Part shown: positions 9,390-18,539 of the stretch, piece after piece
How positions within the stretch are numbered: the stretch's first letter is position 1
Layout of the letters: each line of letters begins with the position of its first letter
Source of the DNA: Xanthomonas sp. DAR 80977
Lineage (GTDB): Bacteria; Pseudomonadota; Gammaproteobacteria; Xanthomonadales; Xanthomonadaceae
NCBI RefSeq assembly: GCF_041240605.1
Contig: NZ_CP162487.1
Coordinates: 4,719,001-4,783,000 of the forward strand
Reading direction: 5' to 3'
DNA: 64,000 nt
The notes under the pieces: model-generated
What the model saw: only the letters and a program-made list of their open reading frames with translations
What the model was told of the DNA's origin: nothing
The model's database searches: none
Made by a program: the position numbers and the translations under genes

Positions 9390-11477
9390 TCAGCGACGAT
9401 CGTCCAGCACCGCCACGTCCTCCGGCGCCAGCTGCACCACGTCGCTGGCGGCACCCGCCGCCAGCAGCGAACGCATCGGCGCAGGCAGGCGCACCTGCTG
9501 CGGATCGGTGCCGTGGTTGATCAGCACCAGCACGCGGCGGCGGCCGTCGCTGCGCACACCGACCTCCACGTCCTGCGGCACGTCCGCCAGTGGCGCGCGC
9601 ACCTGCGCGGCGCTCAACCAATCGCTGGTGAGGCGATCGAGCGTGGCGTCGTCGAGCCAGGCGCCGACATAGCTGATGCGGCCCTTGCCTACACGCCGGG
9701 TCAGCACCGCCGGCTCGCCATCCAGCCAGCCATTGGCCTGGCCGTAGCGCAGCGGCACCTCGGTCTGCGCCGTGCGCGCCTGCAGTTGCTCGGCCCAGAT
9801 CTTCGCGGTTCCGTCGCCGCCGGCGCCGGCGACCGGGATCGGCTTGTCCAGCGCATAGAACTGCTGCACGCGGCCGCCCAGCAGCTCGCCCAGCGGACCG
9901 GGCTGGCGCTGCGGCTGCAGGCCGTTGTCGGCGTTCTTCATCGCGCTGCGTGGGCCCAGGACCAGGTGCCCGCCGTGTTCGACATAGGCCTGCAGCCGCT
10001 GCGCCTGCGCGTCGCTGAGCACGTTGAGCGACGGCGCCACCACCAGCCTGTAGCCGTCCAGCGGCGCCAGCGCCGAGACCAGGTCGACCACCTGCGCCTG
10101 CTGCCGCAGCGGCCGGTAGAACGACTTCATCTGCGCGACCGGATCGAAATCGGCCGAATGCTTCTGGAAACCCAGCGCCCAGCGGCTGTCGAAGTCGTTG
10201 ATCAGCGCCACCTCCGCGTGCGGCGTGGTGCCGGCCAGCGCCGCGCCGGCCCTGGCGAATTCCGCGCCGACCTGCTGGATCTCCGCATACACCGGCACCG
10301 GCTCGCCATCGGCACCGACCAGGGTGCCGTGGTACTCCTCCTGCCCGTTAGGCGCCGCGCGCCATTGCCAGTACGCGACCGCATCGGCACCGTGCGCGAC
10401 CGCCTGCCACGCCATCGCCCGCACCTGGCCCTTGCGCAGCGCCACGTTGGTCGCGCGCCAGTTGACGAAGCCCGGCTGGGTCTCCATCACCCAGTAGTTG
10501 CGCTGCTTGTAGCCACGGGTAAGGTCGTGGCGCGCCGCATTGTCCACCCAGTCGTAGCGCTCGCCGGCGACATAGTCGTCCCAGGCGGCGATGTCGAGAA
10601 CGGAATGCACCTTGTATGCATCGAAGCCGGCAAACCAGCCCATGGTGTTGGTGGTGATGAACTGGCGCGGGTCGGCGTGCGGGCGGATCGCCTCGATCTG
10701 GTTGCGCGAATAGTCCGTCCAGGTGTCGCTGACGAAGCGCTTCCACTCCAGCAGCAGGGCCGGGTTCTGCCCGTCCTCGTGCACCGGGATCTGCGCGAAG
10801 TCGTTGTAGGTCTGGCTCCAGTACGCGGTCGCCCAGCGCCGGTTCAGTTCCTCGATGCTGCCGTACTTGCGCTGCAGCCAGGCGTGGAACTGCGCCTTGG
10901 CCTCCGGATCGAACGAGGCCTGCGCATATTCGTTGTCCAGCTGCCAGCCGACCACGTGCGGATTGCGGCCGTAGCGCTGCGCCATCTGCTCGGCGATGGC
11001 ATGGGCGAAACGGCGGTAGCGCGCGCTGGCGAAGGAGAACTGCTGGCGGTTGCCGTGCTCGTCGCGCACGCCGTCCTCGCCGACGCGCAGCGTGTCCGGA
11101 TACGCCTGGGTCAACCACGCCGGCGGCGCCGCGGTCGGCGTGCCCAGCACCACCACCATGCGGTGCCGTGCCGCCGCGGCGATGGCGCGGTCCATCCACG
11201 CGAAGTCGTACTGGCCCTCGCGCGGCTCCATGCGGCTCCAGGCGAACTCGCCGATCCGCACCACCCGCACGTGCGCCGCCTCCATCAGCGCAAGGTCGTG
11301 TTCCCACTGCGCCTCCGGCCATTGCTCCGGATACCAGGCCACGCCCAGCAGCAACGGCGCGGCATCGGCATAGCGCGTGGCCTGCGCGCGGGCATCGGGC
11401 AATGCCGTCGCCATTGCGAACAGCGTACCGAACAACAGCGCGATCGCGCGCTGCGGGAACCAGGAAGGCGATGGCAT
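9390..11477 (-). CDS. Secreted GH42 beta-galactosidase
   Basis: The gene encodes 695 residues with a cleavable signal peptide (residues 1-31, ending DARAQA). The GH42 TIM barrel begins at LLLGVAWYPEQWPEAQWEHD. The acid/base is E183 in VGWQLDNEYAQ and the nucleophile is E332 in YWVMETQPG. A trimerisation domain (HGGHLVLGPRSAMKN) and a small C-terminal beta domain follow. It hydrolyses terminal beta-galactosides, here probably in the periplasm on plant galactan or arabinogalactan fragments. It diverges from the glucuronoxylanase gene, which suits a plant cell-wall role. Confidence 0.88.
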   Translation of the reverse strand: MPSPSWFPQRAIALLFGTLFAMATALPDARAQATRYADAAPLLLGVAWYPEQWPEAQWEHDLALMEAAHVRVVRIGEFAWSRMEPREGQYDFAWMDRAIAAAARHRMVVVLGTPTAAPPAWLTQAYPDTLRVGEDGVRDEHGNRQQFSFASARYRRFAHAIAEQMAQRYGRNPHVVGWQLDNEYAQASFDPEAKAQFHAWLQRKYGSIEELNRRWATAYWSQTYNDFAQIPVHEDGQNPALLLEWKRFVSDTWTDYSRNQIEAIRPHADPRQFITTNTMGWFAGFDAYKVHSVLDIAAWDDYVAGERYDWVDNAARHDLTRGYKQRNYWVMETQPGFVNWRATNVALRKGQVRAMAWQAVAHGADAVAYWQWRAAPNGQEEYHGTLVGADGEPVPVYAEIQQVGAEFARAGAALAGTTPHAEVALINDFDSRWALGFQKHSADFDPVAQMKSFYRPLRQQAQVVDLVSALAPLDGYRLVVAPSLNVLSDAQAQRLQAYVEHGGHLVLGPRSAMKNADNGLQPQRQPGPLGELLGGRVQQFYALDKPIPVAGAGGDGTAKIWAEQLQARTAQTEVPLRYGQANGWLDGEPAVLTRRVGKGRISYVGAWLDDATLDRLTSDWLSAAQVRAPLADVPQDVEVGVRSDGRRRVLVLINHGTDPQQVRLPAPMRSLLAAGAASDVVQLAPEDVAVLDDRR

Positions 11478-11935
11478 AGGCGGACTCTCGATGGAAGGAG
11501 CGGCGGCCGGTGACCCCCGTCGCCGCCAGCGGCCATTGTGCACGCATGCGCCGTGCGCGCACTTGCGCAACTTGCCGAACCTGGATGCGCAACTGCGCAC
11601 AAAACGGGCGATGCCACGGTGACGCGCACAGGATTGCGCAGCGCAGCGCCAGCCGCCGTGCAAAGCGCTGGCACACGCATGCTCGCATGCGATGCCCCAT
11701 CGATCGGCACGCGCGGCGCTCGACCTGCGCAACGGCGGCGGCATCTTCGATCGGCATGCACGTGTCCTGGGACAAGTCGGCGACTGTCCTGCCCCTTCGC
11801 GAATGCAATCCCTGCCTCCCTGCGCGGTGCATCTCAGTTGCCGCAGTTGGCGCATGCACCGATTGTCTATGTCATGGCGACGGCGTAGCGTCGCGCCCTG
11901 CCACAAACCCCTGTTGCATTCCCCCGGAGACAACC
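11478..11935. other. 458-nt intergenic region between divergent GH42 and GH30 genes
   Basis: No gene is convincing here. The stretch is rich in scattered TGCGCA words (for example around 11565-11600) and must hold both promoters. No clear dyad operator or promoter stands out. Confidence 0.5.
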
Positions 11936-13153
11936 ATGAGAACACCAAGGATCCTGGCGACGCTGCTGGCGATGGCCACGGCCGTCCTGTCCACCGCGCC
12001 CGCCTCGGCGCAGAACGTCACCGTCAATCCGAACGAGACCTACCAGACCATCCAGGGATTCGGCGGCATGAGCGGCGCCGGCTGGATCGCCGACCTCACC
12101 CCGGCCCAGGTCGATCTGGCCTTCGGCAGCGGCGACGGCCAGATCGGCCTGTCGATCATGCGCATGCGCATCGCCCCCTCCAGCGCCGATTGGAGCGTAC
12201 AGGTCCCGGCCGCGGTGCGTGCGCGCTCGCATGGTGCGGTGTTGCTGGCCACACCGTGGTCGCCGCCGGCGTACATGAAATCGAACAATAACCTCAACAA
12301 CGGCGGCAAGCTGCTGTCGCAGTATTACGGCGCCTACGCCAAGCACCTGCTGGACTTCTCCAACTACATGTCCGGCCAGGGCGCGCCGCTGTATGCGCTG
12401 TCCGTGCAGAACGAACCGGACTGGCACCCGGATTACGAGTCGGCGGAATGGAACGCCAGCGACTTCACCAATTTCCTCAGCGCCCAGGGCGCCGGCTTCG
12501 GCAGCCTGAAGGTGCTCGCTGCCGAATCGTTGAACTTCAATCCCAACCTGACCGACGCCTTGCTCAACAGCAGCGCCAGCCAGCACGTGGACATCATCGG
12601 CGGGCACCTGTACGGGGTGCAGCCGAAGGACTATCCGCTGGCGCGCAGCAAGGGCAAGCCGCTGTGGATGACCGAGCACTACACCGATAACACCGACGGC
12701 AACGCCTGGCCGTCCGCGCTGGGCGTGGCCAGCGAGCTGCACAAGAGCATGGCCGCCAACTACAGCGCCTACATCTGGTGGTACATCCGCCGCAGCTACG
12801 GCCTGATCACCGAAGGCGGCGCGGTCAGCAAGCGCGGCTACGCGATGGCGCAGTACGCGCGCTTCGTGCGCCCCGGCGCCAAGCGGATCGGCGCGACTGC
12901 CGCGCCGTACAGCGATGTCGCCGTCACCGCCTACAAGCGCGCCGACAACAAGATCGTGCTGGTCGCGGTCAACACCGGCACCCAGTACCGCGAACTGAAG
13001 GTCAGCCTGCCCAGCGGCAGCGCCGCCAGCTTCACCAAGTACAGCACCTCGGCCAGCGTCAATGTCGGCTACGGCGGCGCGTACCAGGTCAGCAACGGCC
13101 AGACCGCGTTCTATGTGGATCCGCAGAGCGTGGCGACGTTCGTCAGCAACTAG
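11936..13153 (+). CDS. xynC: Secreted glucuronoxylanase, GH30 subfamily 8 type (XynC-like)
   Basis: The product has 405 residues with a signal peptide ending APASA|QN. The GH30 barrel has acid/base E160 (LSVQNEPDWHP) and nucleophile E247 (LWMTEHYTD). The sequence WWYIRRSYGLI near residues 281-291 carries the arginine that, in Erwinia and Bacillus enzymes, binds the methylglucuronic acid side chain. Endo-cleavage of glucuronoxylan at substituted xylose is therefore predicted. The C-terminal beta-sandwich (YRELKVSLPSGSAASF) is the usual side domain. ATG 11936 has GGAGA 7 nt upstream. It is expected to help plant-wall degradation. Confidence 0.9.
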   Translation: MRTPRILATLLAMATAVLSTAPASAQNVTVNPNETYQTIQGFGGMSGAGWIADLTPAQVDLAFGSGDGQIGLSIMRMRIAPSSADWSVQVPAAVRARSHGAVLLATPWSPPAYMKSNNNLNNGGKLLSQYYGAYAKHLLDFSNYMSGQGAPLYALSVQNEPDWHPDYESAEWNASDFTNFLSAQGAGFGSLKVLAAESLNFNPNLTDALLNSSASQHVDIIGGHLYGVQPKDYPLARSKGKPLWMTEHYTDNTDGNAWPSALGVASELHKSMAANYSAYIWWYIRRSYGLITEGGAVSKRGYAMAQYARFVRPGAKRIGATAAPYSDVAVTAYKRADNKIVLVAVNTGTQYRELKVSLPSGSAASFTKYSTSASVNVGYGGAYQVSNGQTAFYVDPQSVATFVSN

Positions 13154-13216
13154 CCGCAGCCGCAACGCGACGAGCGGGACGCATCGCCAGCGGCGATGCG
13201 TCCCCACTGCGGGCGC

Positions 13217-14041
13217 TCAGTCCAGCGTGGCCAGGAACGCCAGCAGCGCGGCGTTGAACGCGTCGGCATGGCTGACGTTGCAGCCATGCGGCGCATCCGG
13301 CAACACCACCAGCGTGCTGCCGGCGATGGCGCGATGGGTGCGCTGCCCGGAGCCTTCGAACGGCACCGTCGCATCGGCGTCGCCATGCAGCACCAGCGTC
13401 GGCACATCGACCGCTGCCAGGTCCTGGCGGAAGTCGGTGGTGCCGAACGCCTTCATGCAACCGAGTGCGGCGGTCTGGTCGCTCTGCCGGCACAGCGCGA
13501 TCGCGTCCTGCCGCTGCGCCTCGCTGACCTTCAGCTCGCCATTCGCGCTGAAGAACTGGCGGGTGAACTGGTCGAAGAACGCCTCGCGCGACGCGGTCAG
13601 TCCCTGCTCCATCTCCTGCGCCTTGTCCTTGCTCAGCGGACCCTCCGGGTTGTCGTCGGTCTTGAGCATGTACGGCGGCACCGCGGCGGCGAACACCACC
13701 CCGCCCAGGCGGGCGCTACCGTGCCTGGCCACATAGCGCGCCACCTCGCCACCGCCCATCGAGAAGCCCACCAGCACCGCGTCCTGCAGGTCCTTGTCCT
13801 CGAGCACGCCCGCCAGGTCGGCGGCCAGTGTGTCGTAGTCGTAGCCGTCGGACGGCTTGTCCGAACGGCCGAAGCCGCGGCGGTCGTAGGCCACCACGCG
13901 GTAGCCGGCATCCTGCAGCGGCCCGACCTGTGCCTGCCACGCCTCGGCCGACAACGGCCAACCGTGGATCAGGACCACCGGCCGGCCGCTACCGCCGGTG
14001 TCTTCAACGTGCAGGCGGACACGCGATTGTGCTGCAGTCAT
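13217..14041 (-). CDS. Alpha/beta hydrolase, non-haem chloroperoxidase-like
   Basis: This is a 274-residue soluble hydrolase. The oxyanion segment is VVLIHGWPLSAEAW, the nucleophile elbow is VGFSMGGGEVARY (S94), the acid is in VLHGDADATVPF, and the histidine is in PDAPHGCN. The YDRRGFGRSDKP block is typical of cofactor-free haloperoxidase/perhydrolase relatives. The natural reaction is more likely ester or lactone hydrolysis than halogenation. It ends 63 nt past the convergent glucuronoxylanase stop. Confidence 0.82.
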   Translation of the reverse strand: MTAAQSRVRLHVEDTGGSGRPVVLIHGWPLSAEAWQAQVGPLQDAGYRVVAYDRRGFGRSDKPSDGYDYDTLAADLAGVLEDKDLQDAVLVGFSMGGGEVARYVARHGSARLGGVVFAAAVPPYMLKTDDNPEGPLSKDKAQEMEQGLTASREAFFDQFTRQFFSANGELKVSEAQRQDAIALCRQSDQTAALGCMKAFGTTDFRQDLAAVDVPTLVLHGDADATVPFEGSGQRTHRAIAGSTLVVLPDAPHGCNVSHADAFNAALLAFLATLD

Positions 14042-14147
14042 GGCATTGGCTCATGCGGGGAAGGAGTCGCAAGCTTCCCTGCCCGCATGTCCGGTACACG
14101 TGAGCGCGACGTTGCCAAGGCGTCAATTGCGCCACGCCGCCGCGATG

Positions 14148-15524
14148 TCAGCCGATGCGCTGCATCGCCCGGCCGAGTTGCTGGCATGCGCTCGTCGCCA
14201 GGCCGCGGAAACCTGAAGAGATTGCAGCGGCCTGCGCGACGCGCTCCCAGAACTCCAGCGCCATCACCGCCGCCGCGCGCCAGTCTTCGCGGTAGTCCGG
14301 TGTGGGCAAGGCCAGCGTGTAGTCGCGCTCGACCACCTCGCCGCTCGCCATAGGACGAAACGCCATCGGCAGCATGTCGTAGGCCGGAGCCAGCGCCAGC
14401 GGACGCGTATCGGCGAGCATCGCGCCCGCATTGCCCAGGTGCATGTCGTTGTTGCCGATCAGCGCGCCGAACCAGCCATACACGGCGAGCCGTCGCGCAT
14501 CGTCGCGGTCGAGCCAGCCGTCGCGCTGCAATTGCCTGGAGAACGACCACCAGTCGATGCGGCCGTGCCCGTAATAGGCCGCATCCAATGCGGCCAGCGA
14601 AACGAAACCGCGCCGGCCGAGCTCCGGCGTGCGATCGAAGCGGGTGGATTGCAGGAACACGCGCTCGCCGGCCTCGACGATCTCGCTGTCGGCAGCAGCC
14701 ATGCCGTGCGCGCGCAGCACCTGCCCGGCAAGCTGTTCGCAGCGCAGCAGGTCCGCCCACCGCTGTGCGGCAGGCGCGCCGGCGCGGTCGCTGAACTTGA
14801 CGATGACCGACTGGAAGCGGCCGTCGTGCTGCAACGTCGCGACGAACTTGGGCTGCTCGCCGCCCGCCGAGGAACCGACGTCTTCGCCGCGCAAGGCGGC
14901 TTCGGCACGTTGCGGATACGCCTGCAGGCGCCGCGCCGGCGCGATGGTGTCGGCGGGTTGCAGCATCCCCTGCAGCGCGCGTTGCAGCGCCAGTTCGCCC
15001 AGGACCAGGTCGCCGGGCTGGTCGTCTCCGTGGCGCAGCAAGCCCAGCACGATGTCGTCGGGCTGCCAGCGCAGCAGGTCGGGCGAGGCGCCGATGTCCT
15101 CGGCCACACGGCGCGCAAAGGCACGCCCTAGGAACCCTTGCGGCCGCTGGTCGTCGAGAAACCAGGGCAAACCCGGGAAGACGCCACTGGCGAATTCGCC
15201 GTGCAGTAAGGCAGGACACGCGGCACGAGGCGCGAACAGGTAGCCGTCGCCGTGCAAGGCATGCAACTGGCCGAGCAACTCGGCCTGGCCTTGCGCGGTG
15301 ATACGGAACAGCGGCCAGCGATTTCCGGAGCGCCCGACCTGGCGGCTGAGCGCGTAGCGGGTGGCGCGGGCCTTGCCGAGACGCACCACGCTGTCGCCCG
15401 CGGACAGCAACAGGCGCGACACCGTCGGCTGGCTGATCCCGAGCGCCGCGCCGATCTGGGCGGCGGTGCGTGCCCCCTGGCTGAGCAGCAGCGCGGTCAA
15501 CTCGCGGAGGCGGGAGTCACTCAT
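14148..15524 (-). CDS. yjjJ: HipA-family kinase YjjJ with fused N-terminal HTH
   Basis: This gene encodes 458 residues. Residues 19-40 (RTAAQIGAALGISQPTVSRL) form a helix-turn-helix that replaces the separate HipB antitoxin. The HipA-like kinase follows: the glycine-rich loop SSAGGEQPKF (218-227), a lysine in IVKFS (243), the catalytic loop GNNDMHLGN (357-365) and metal-binding APAYDML (D383). E. coli YjjJ has this same solo architecture. Protein Ser/Thr phosphorylation is predicted from the family. No HipB-like gene lies beside it, so any toxicity must be restrained by the fused domain or from elsewhere. Confidence 0.85.
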   Translation of the reverse strand: MSDSRLRELTALLLSQGARTAAQIGAALGISQPTVSRLLLSAGDSVVRLGKARATRYALSRQVGRSGNRWPLFRITAQGQAELLGQLHALHGDGYLFAPRAACPALLHGEFASGVFPGLPWFLDDQRPQGFLGRAFARRVAEDIGASPDLLRWQPDDIVLGLLRHGDDQPGDLVLGELALQRALQGMLQPADTIAPARRLQAYPQRAEAALRGEDVGSSAGGEQPKFVATLQHDGRFQSVIVKFSDRAGAPAAQRWADLLRCEQLAGQVLRAHGMAAADSEIVEAGERVFLQSTRFDRTPELGRRGFVSLAALDAAYYGHGRIDWWSFSRQLQRDGWLDRDDARRLAVYGWFGALIGNNDMHLGNAGAMLADTRPLALAPAYDMLPMAFRPMASGEVVERDYTLALPTPDYREDWRAAAVMALEFWERVAQAAAISSGFRGLATSACQQLGRAMQRIG

Positions 15525-15664
15525 GGAGTGATTGAATAGAATTGTGAATAGATAGTCAAGCCACGTCCACTATCGATTCACTTGTGTATCAGTTACTTAT
15601 CTTCGCCCCCCAAACGCAAATGGGAAAAATTTGAATAAATAAAGACTGGGATCCATGGCTGGTC

Positions 15665-15714
15665 GCTGGTGCCAGGGCGGGGTCCGCCGCAGCGGACCCC
15701 ACCCTGGCACCAGC
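15665..15714. repeat. Long near-perfect hairpin (23-bp stem, 4-nt loop)
   Basis: The arms 15665-15687 and 15692-15714 are reverse complements except for one C/A mismatch, around a CGCA loop. The outer half is GCTGGTGCCAGGG and the inner half GGTCCGC. There is no T-run, and it lies 140 nt from the nearest gene, so a terminator role is unclear. It sits in a 344-nt gap with no credible gene. Confidence 0.8.
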
Positions 15715-15826
15715 TAACAAGCAGTCCACCGGCAGACACGGCAGTGCGGATAGGCGGCAGCCGCCTCCCAAGGGAGGAGCGGGAATGCCACCGGGCGGAA
15801 CGCTTAGGTGCAATAGCCGTGCAACG

Positions 15827-15855
15827 CCCGCTCGGCGGGTTCACCGCCGAGCGGG
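15827..15855 (-). terminator. Hairpin downstream of the DUF2076 gene
   Basis: The stem CCCGCTCGGCGG / CCGCCGAGCGGG is a perfect 12 bp with a GTTCA loop, starting 13 nt after the DUF2076 stop. No T-run follows, so it may act as a 3' stabiliser rather than a true intrinsic terminator. Confidence 0.5.
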
Positions 15856-15868
15856 AACGCCAAGTCCC

Positions 15869-16489
15869 TTAGGCCCAGTTGTCGTTGTCCACGCCGCTGT
15901 CGTCCGCGAAGTCCTGATCGGCATCCTGCAACGGCGCGTCGTCGTAGTAGTTGTTGGTGACGTTCTCGACCACGGTGGGCTGCGGCGAGCCGCCGCCGAA
16001 GAGTCCGCCGTGGTGGCCGCCAAGCAGGCTCTCCACGCCTTCGAACAGGAACATGCCGCCGGCCACGCCCGCGGCCGTCGTGGCCGCGGTGCCGAGAAAG
16101 CTCGGACCGCGTGCGGCCGGCGCCGCGACCGGTGCCGGCGCTGGCTCGCTGGCGCCGCCGCCGAACAAGCGCTCGCGCCAGCCCGGCGCGGCCTGCGGCG
16201 CGGGCGCCGGCGGCAACGGCGGCGGTCCCGCGTTGAAACCCTGGCCCAGAAAGCTGGCGGCCGGCGACGGAGGCGGCGCGGCCTGCTGCAGCTGCGCGAT
16301 CTGCGCCTTGGCACTCTCCAGCGCATGCTCGAGCAGCAATGCGCGCTGCACCAGCAGATAGGCCGCATCGGGCTGGCCAGCCAGGCGCTCGCGGATCAGC
16401 GCGTCCGCCTGCGGGTCCTTCGCCGCGCCGCCGGCACTGCGCACGCGGGCCAGGAAGTCTTCGAGGAGTTGTTGTTCTTGCGGGGTCAT
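15869..16489 (-). CDS. DUF2076-family protein
   Basis: The product has 206 residues. The conserved DUF2076 start MTPQEQQLLEDFLARVR leads into a helical region (DAAYLLVQRALLLEHALESA, residues 40-60). A Pro/Ala-rich linker follows, then a Gly-rich hydrophobic patch (AGVAGGMFLFEGVESLLGG) and an acidic tail (DDAPLQDADQDFADD). Family members are annotated as periplasmic ligand-binding sensor-like proteins, but no signal peptide is seen and the function is unknown. ATG 16489 has AGGTA upstream. Confidence 0.8.
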   Translation of the reverse strand: MTPQEQQLLEDFLARVRSAGGAAKDPQADALIRERLAGQPDAAYLLVQRALLLEHALESAKAQIAQLQQAAPPPSPAASFLGQGFNAGPPPLPPAPAPQAAPGWRERLFGGGASEPAPAPVAAPAARGPSFLGTAATTAAGVAGGMFLFEGVESLLGGHHGGLFGGGSPQPTVVENVTNNYYDDAPLQDADQDFADDSGVDNDNWA

Positions 16490-16691
16490 ACCGAGTACCT
16501 GGAAAAGGTGACCGGCTCGATGCCGGCAGGCACAGCATGGGCACGGACACGCCGGCGCCAAGGGCGGCGCCGCGCCCTGGTGCGACGACATTCATCAAAG
16601 CCGCAGGATCGGACACCGGTGCGACGCCGCGACAGGCGCGATCCACCTCCATCCCGGCATGACTTCCGGCATTTTCCGCACCGGCGATTCG

Positions 16692-16709
16692 TGACTACAT
16701 TTGTAGTCA
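16692..16709 (+). promoter_or_regulatory. BlaI/MecI/CopY-type operator dyad
   Basis: TGACTACA-TT-TGTAGTCA is a perfect 8-bp dyad, 26 nt before the ATG of the amidase-like gene. The core TACAnnTGTA with flanking GACT/AGTC is the recognised box of BlaI/MecI/CopY repressors. No blaI gene lies in the window, so the repressor would act in trans. Confidence 0.65.
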
Positions 16710-16735
16710 AGCATTGGCTCGCCGGGGGAACGACG

Positions 16736-18040
16736 ATGGATGGGCAAGGCATGCGCTGGATCCTGGCGCTGGCATGGGCGGCATCCGCACCGGCTTGGGG
16801 CGGCGAGCAATGGATCGTGGCCACGGACCTGTGGGGCAACCGCAGCTATCAGACGCTCGAGCTGGACGCGACCGGCACGCAATTGCAGGGGCGACTCGAC
16901 GCCGACCCGGTTCGCGGCACGCGCCATGGCGATACGGTCGCCTTCGTGGCCACCTCCGCCGATGGCCGCGTCTACCGCTTCGACGGCCGCGTCGATGGCG
17001 ACCGCATGCGCGGGCACAGCGACCAGCCCGATCCCAATGCCGCCGACGTGCGCGCCAGCCACGCGTTCGACGCCTGGCGCGTGCCGGCCCGCGCCACCGC
17101 CGCGCCGCACACGCACACCTTCGCGCCCAGCGACTACGCCAATACCTTCAGCGCCGATCGCGCGCCGGTGCTGGTGATCCGGCCGGGCGACACGGTGCGC
17201 ACGCAGACGCTGGATTCCGGCGGCGTGGACGCGGGCGGCGTCACCCGCGCCTTGTTCGGCAATCCGCAGGTCGGGCCGTTCTTCGTCGCCGGCGCCGAGC
17301 CGGGCGATACGCTTGCGATCCATCTGATCGCGCTGCGGCTCAACCGCGACTCCGCCGACAGCCTCGACGGCCTGGTCGGGCGCCTGCAGACCCCGCGCGT
17401 GGCCGCGCAAGCCGCCGCGCTCGGCAAGCACGTGCGCTGGCGCCTGGACCGCGACGCCATGCTCGCGCATCCGCTCGACGCCGAAAGGCCGATGCAGCAT
17501 TTCGCGATCCCGCTGCGGCCGATGCTCGGCGGCCTGGCGCTGGCGCCGGGCTTCGGCAGCGCCGCCCTGTCCACCGGCGATACCGGCGCCAGCGGCGGCA
17601 ACATGGATTTCAACGCCGTGGTCGCGGGCAATACGGTGTACCTGCCGGTGCAGCAGCCCGGCGCCCTGCTCTATCTCGGCGACGGGCATGCCGTGCAGGG
17701 CGACGGCGAAACCACGCAATGGGCGCTGGAGACCTCGCTGGACGTGGAGTTCCGGGTCGAACTGCTCAAGCGCCGGTCGATCGCGATGCCGCGGGTGGAA
17801 TCGCCTGAGCAGATCATCACGCTGGGCCAGGCCGGCTCCAGCGACGAAGCGCTGCGCGTGGCCACCTCGGGCATGCTGCACTGGCTGCAGCAGGACTACG
17901 GGCTTTCGCTGGCGCAGGCCACGCAGGTGCTGGGCGTGGCGGTGCGCTACCGGGTGGCCAACCTCGCCGGGCGCAGCATCGGTGTGGCCGCCAGCATCGA
18001 CAAGTCGGTGCTGCGCACGCTGACTGCATCGCCGCCCTGA
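16736..18040 (+). CDS. Exported acetamidase/formamidase-family protein
   Basis: The gene encodes 434 residues: a signal peptide (to about residue 22, APAWG), then about 100 residues of beta-rich sequence not seen in short family members. The FmdA/AmdA domain follows, with RPGDTVRTQTLDSGGVD, VGPFFVAGAEPGDTLAIHLI, GGNMDFNAVVAGNTVYLPV and ALLYLGDGHAVQGDGE. The family hydrolyses short amides using a metal site built from these His/Asp/Glu motifs. The export signal suggests a periplasmic substrate. A BlaI-type operator overlaps its promoter region, so it may respond to cell-wall stress or a ligand sensed by a BlaI relative. Confidence 0.8.
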   Translation: MDGQGMRWILALAWAASAPAWGGEQWIVATDLWGNRSYQTLELDATGTQLQGRLDADPVRGTRHGDTVAFVATSADGRVYRFDGRVDGDRMRGHSDQPDPNAADVRASHAFDAWRVPARATAAPHTHTFAPSDYANTFSADRAPVLVIRPGDTVRTQTLDSGGVDAGGVTRALFGNPQVGPFFVAGAEPGDTLAIHLIALRLNRDSADSLDGLVGRLQTPRVAAQAAALGKHVRWRLDRDAMLAHPLDAERPMQHFAIPLRPMLGGLALAPGFGSAALSTGDTGASGGNMDFNAVVAGNTVYLPVQQPGALLYLGDGHAVQGDGETTQWALETSLDVEFRVELLKRRSIAMPRVESPEQIITLGQAGSSDEALRVATSGMLHWLQQDYGLSLAQATQVLGVAVRYRVANLAGRSIGVAASIDKSVLRTLTASPP

Positions 18041-18091
18041 TGCGACGGAGCCAACGCATCCGCGCCAGGCGCCGGCAGCCGCCGCAGTCCC

Positions 18092-18115
18092 TGTAGGAGC
18101 GACTTCAGTCGCGAC
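18092..18115. repeat. Xanthomonad palindrome copy (GCGACT stem)
   Basis: TGTAGGAG is followed by GCGACT-TC-AGTCGC and GAC. It lies just after the amidase gene. Confidence 0.75.
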
Positions 18116-18229
18116 CGGGCATCACCGGCAAGACCTATCGCAACCGATGACCCAAGACCAAACAGCGGCACCTGCACCTCCCGCATCGGACCTCATCCAT
18201 CCCCTGCAACCGCCTGCGCACCTAGGCAC

Positions 18230-18430
18230 CTACTCCTGCTCGGCAGCGTCCGCCGCATCATCGCCGCGCGGCTGCCGCACCGCCCACATGTTGTCGATCA
18301 GATTCGGATACGGTCGGCCGTTTTCCTCCGCACGCTGCTGCGCCGCGGCCTTCTGCGACGGCGACAACGGTTGCCCGCGCTGGCCGCGCGGCTTGGGTTT
18401 CTTCCAGGGCGGGGTCTTGGAGGCGCGCAT
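18230..18430 (-). CDS. Small basic conserved protein
   Basis: The product has 66 residues starting MRASKTPPWKKPKPRGQRG, a lysine/proline-rich head. A helical LSPSQKAAAQQRAEENGRPYP, the short motif NLIDNMWAVRQ and an acidic tail follow. I recall proteins of this pattern in other Xanthomonadaceae genomes but know no function. ATG 18436 two codons upstream is an alternative. Confidence 0.5.
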   Translation of the reverse strand: MRASKTPPWKKPKPRGQRGQPLSPSQKAAAQQRAEENGRPYPNLIDNMWAVRQPRGDDAADAAEQE

Positions 18431-18539
18431 GGGCATGGCCGCAGGCAAGGGAGGCGCACAGGGTGACGCGATGCGGTGCGCGAAAAAGTGAAGGACGCCA
18501 GCGCACCGATGCGCCCCGGCTGCCCCGACCTGCGAGACC

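Noticed and set aside
15589..15844. Short minus-strand frames of 74 and 83 codons
   Set aside because: They cross the long hairpin, lack ribosome sites and have no family features.
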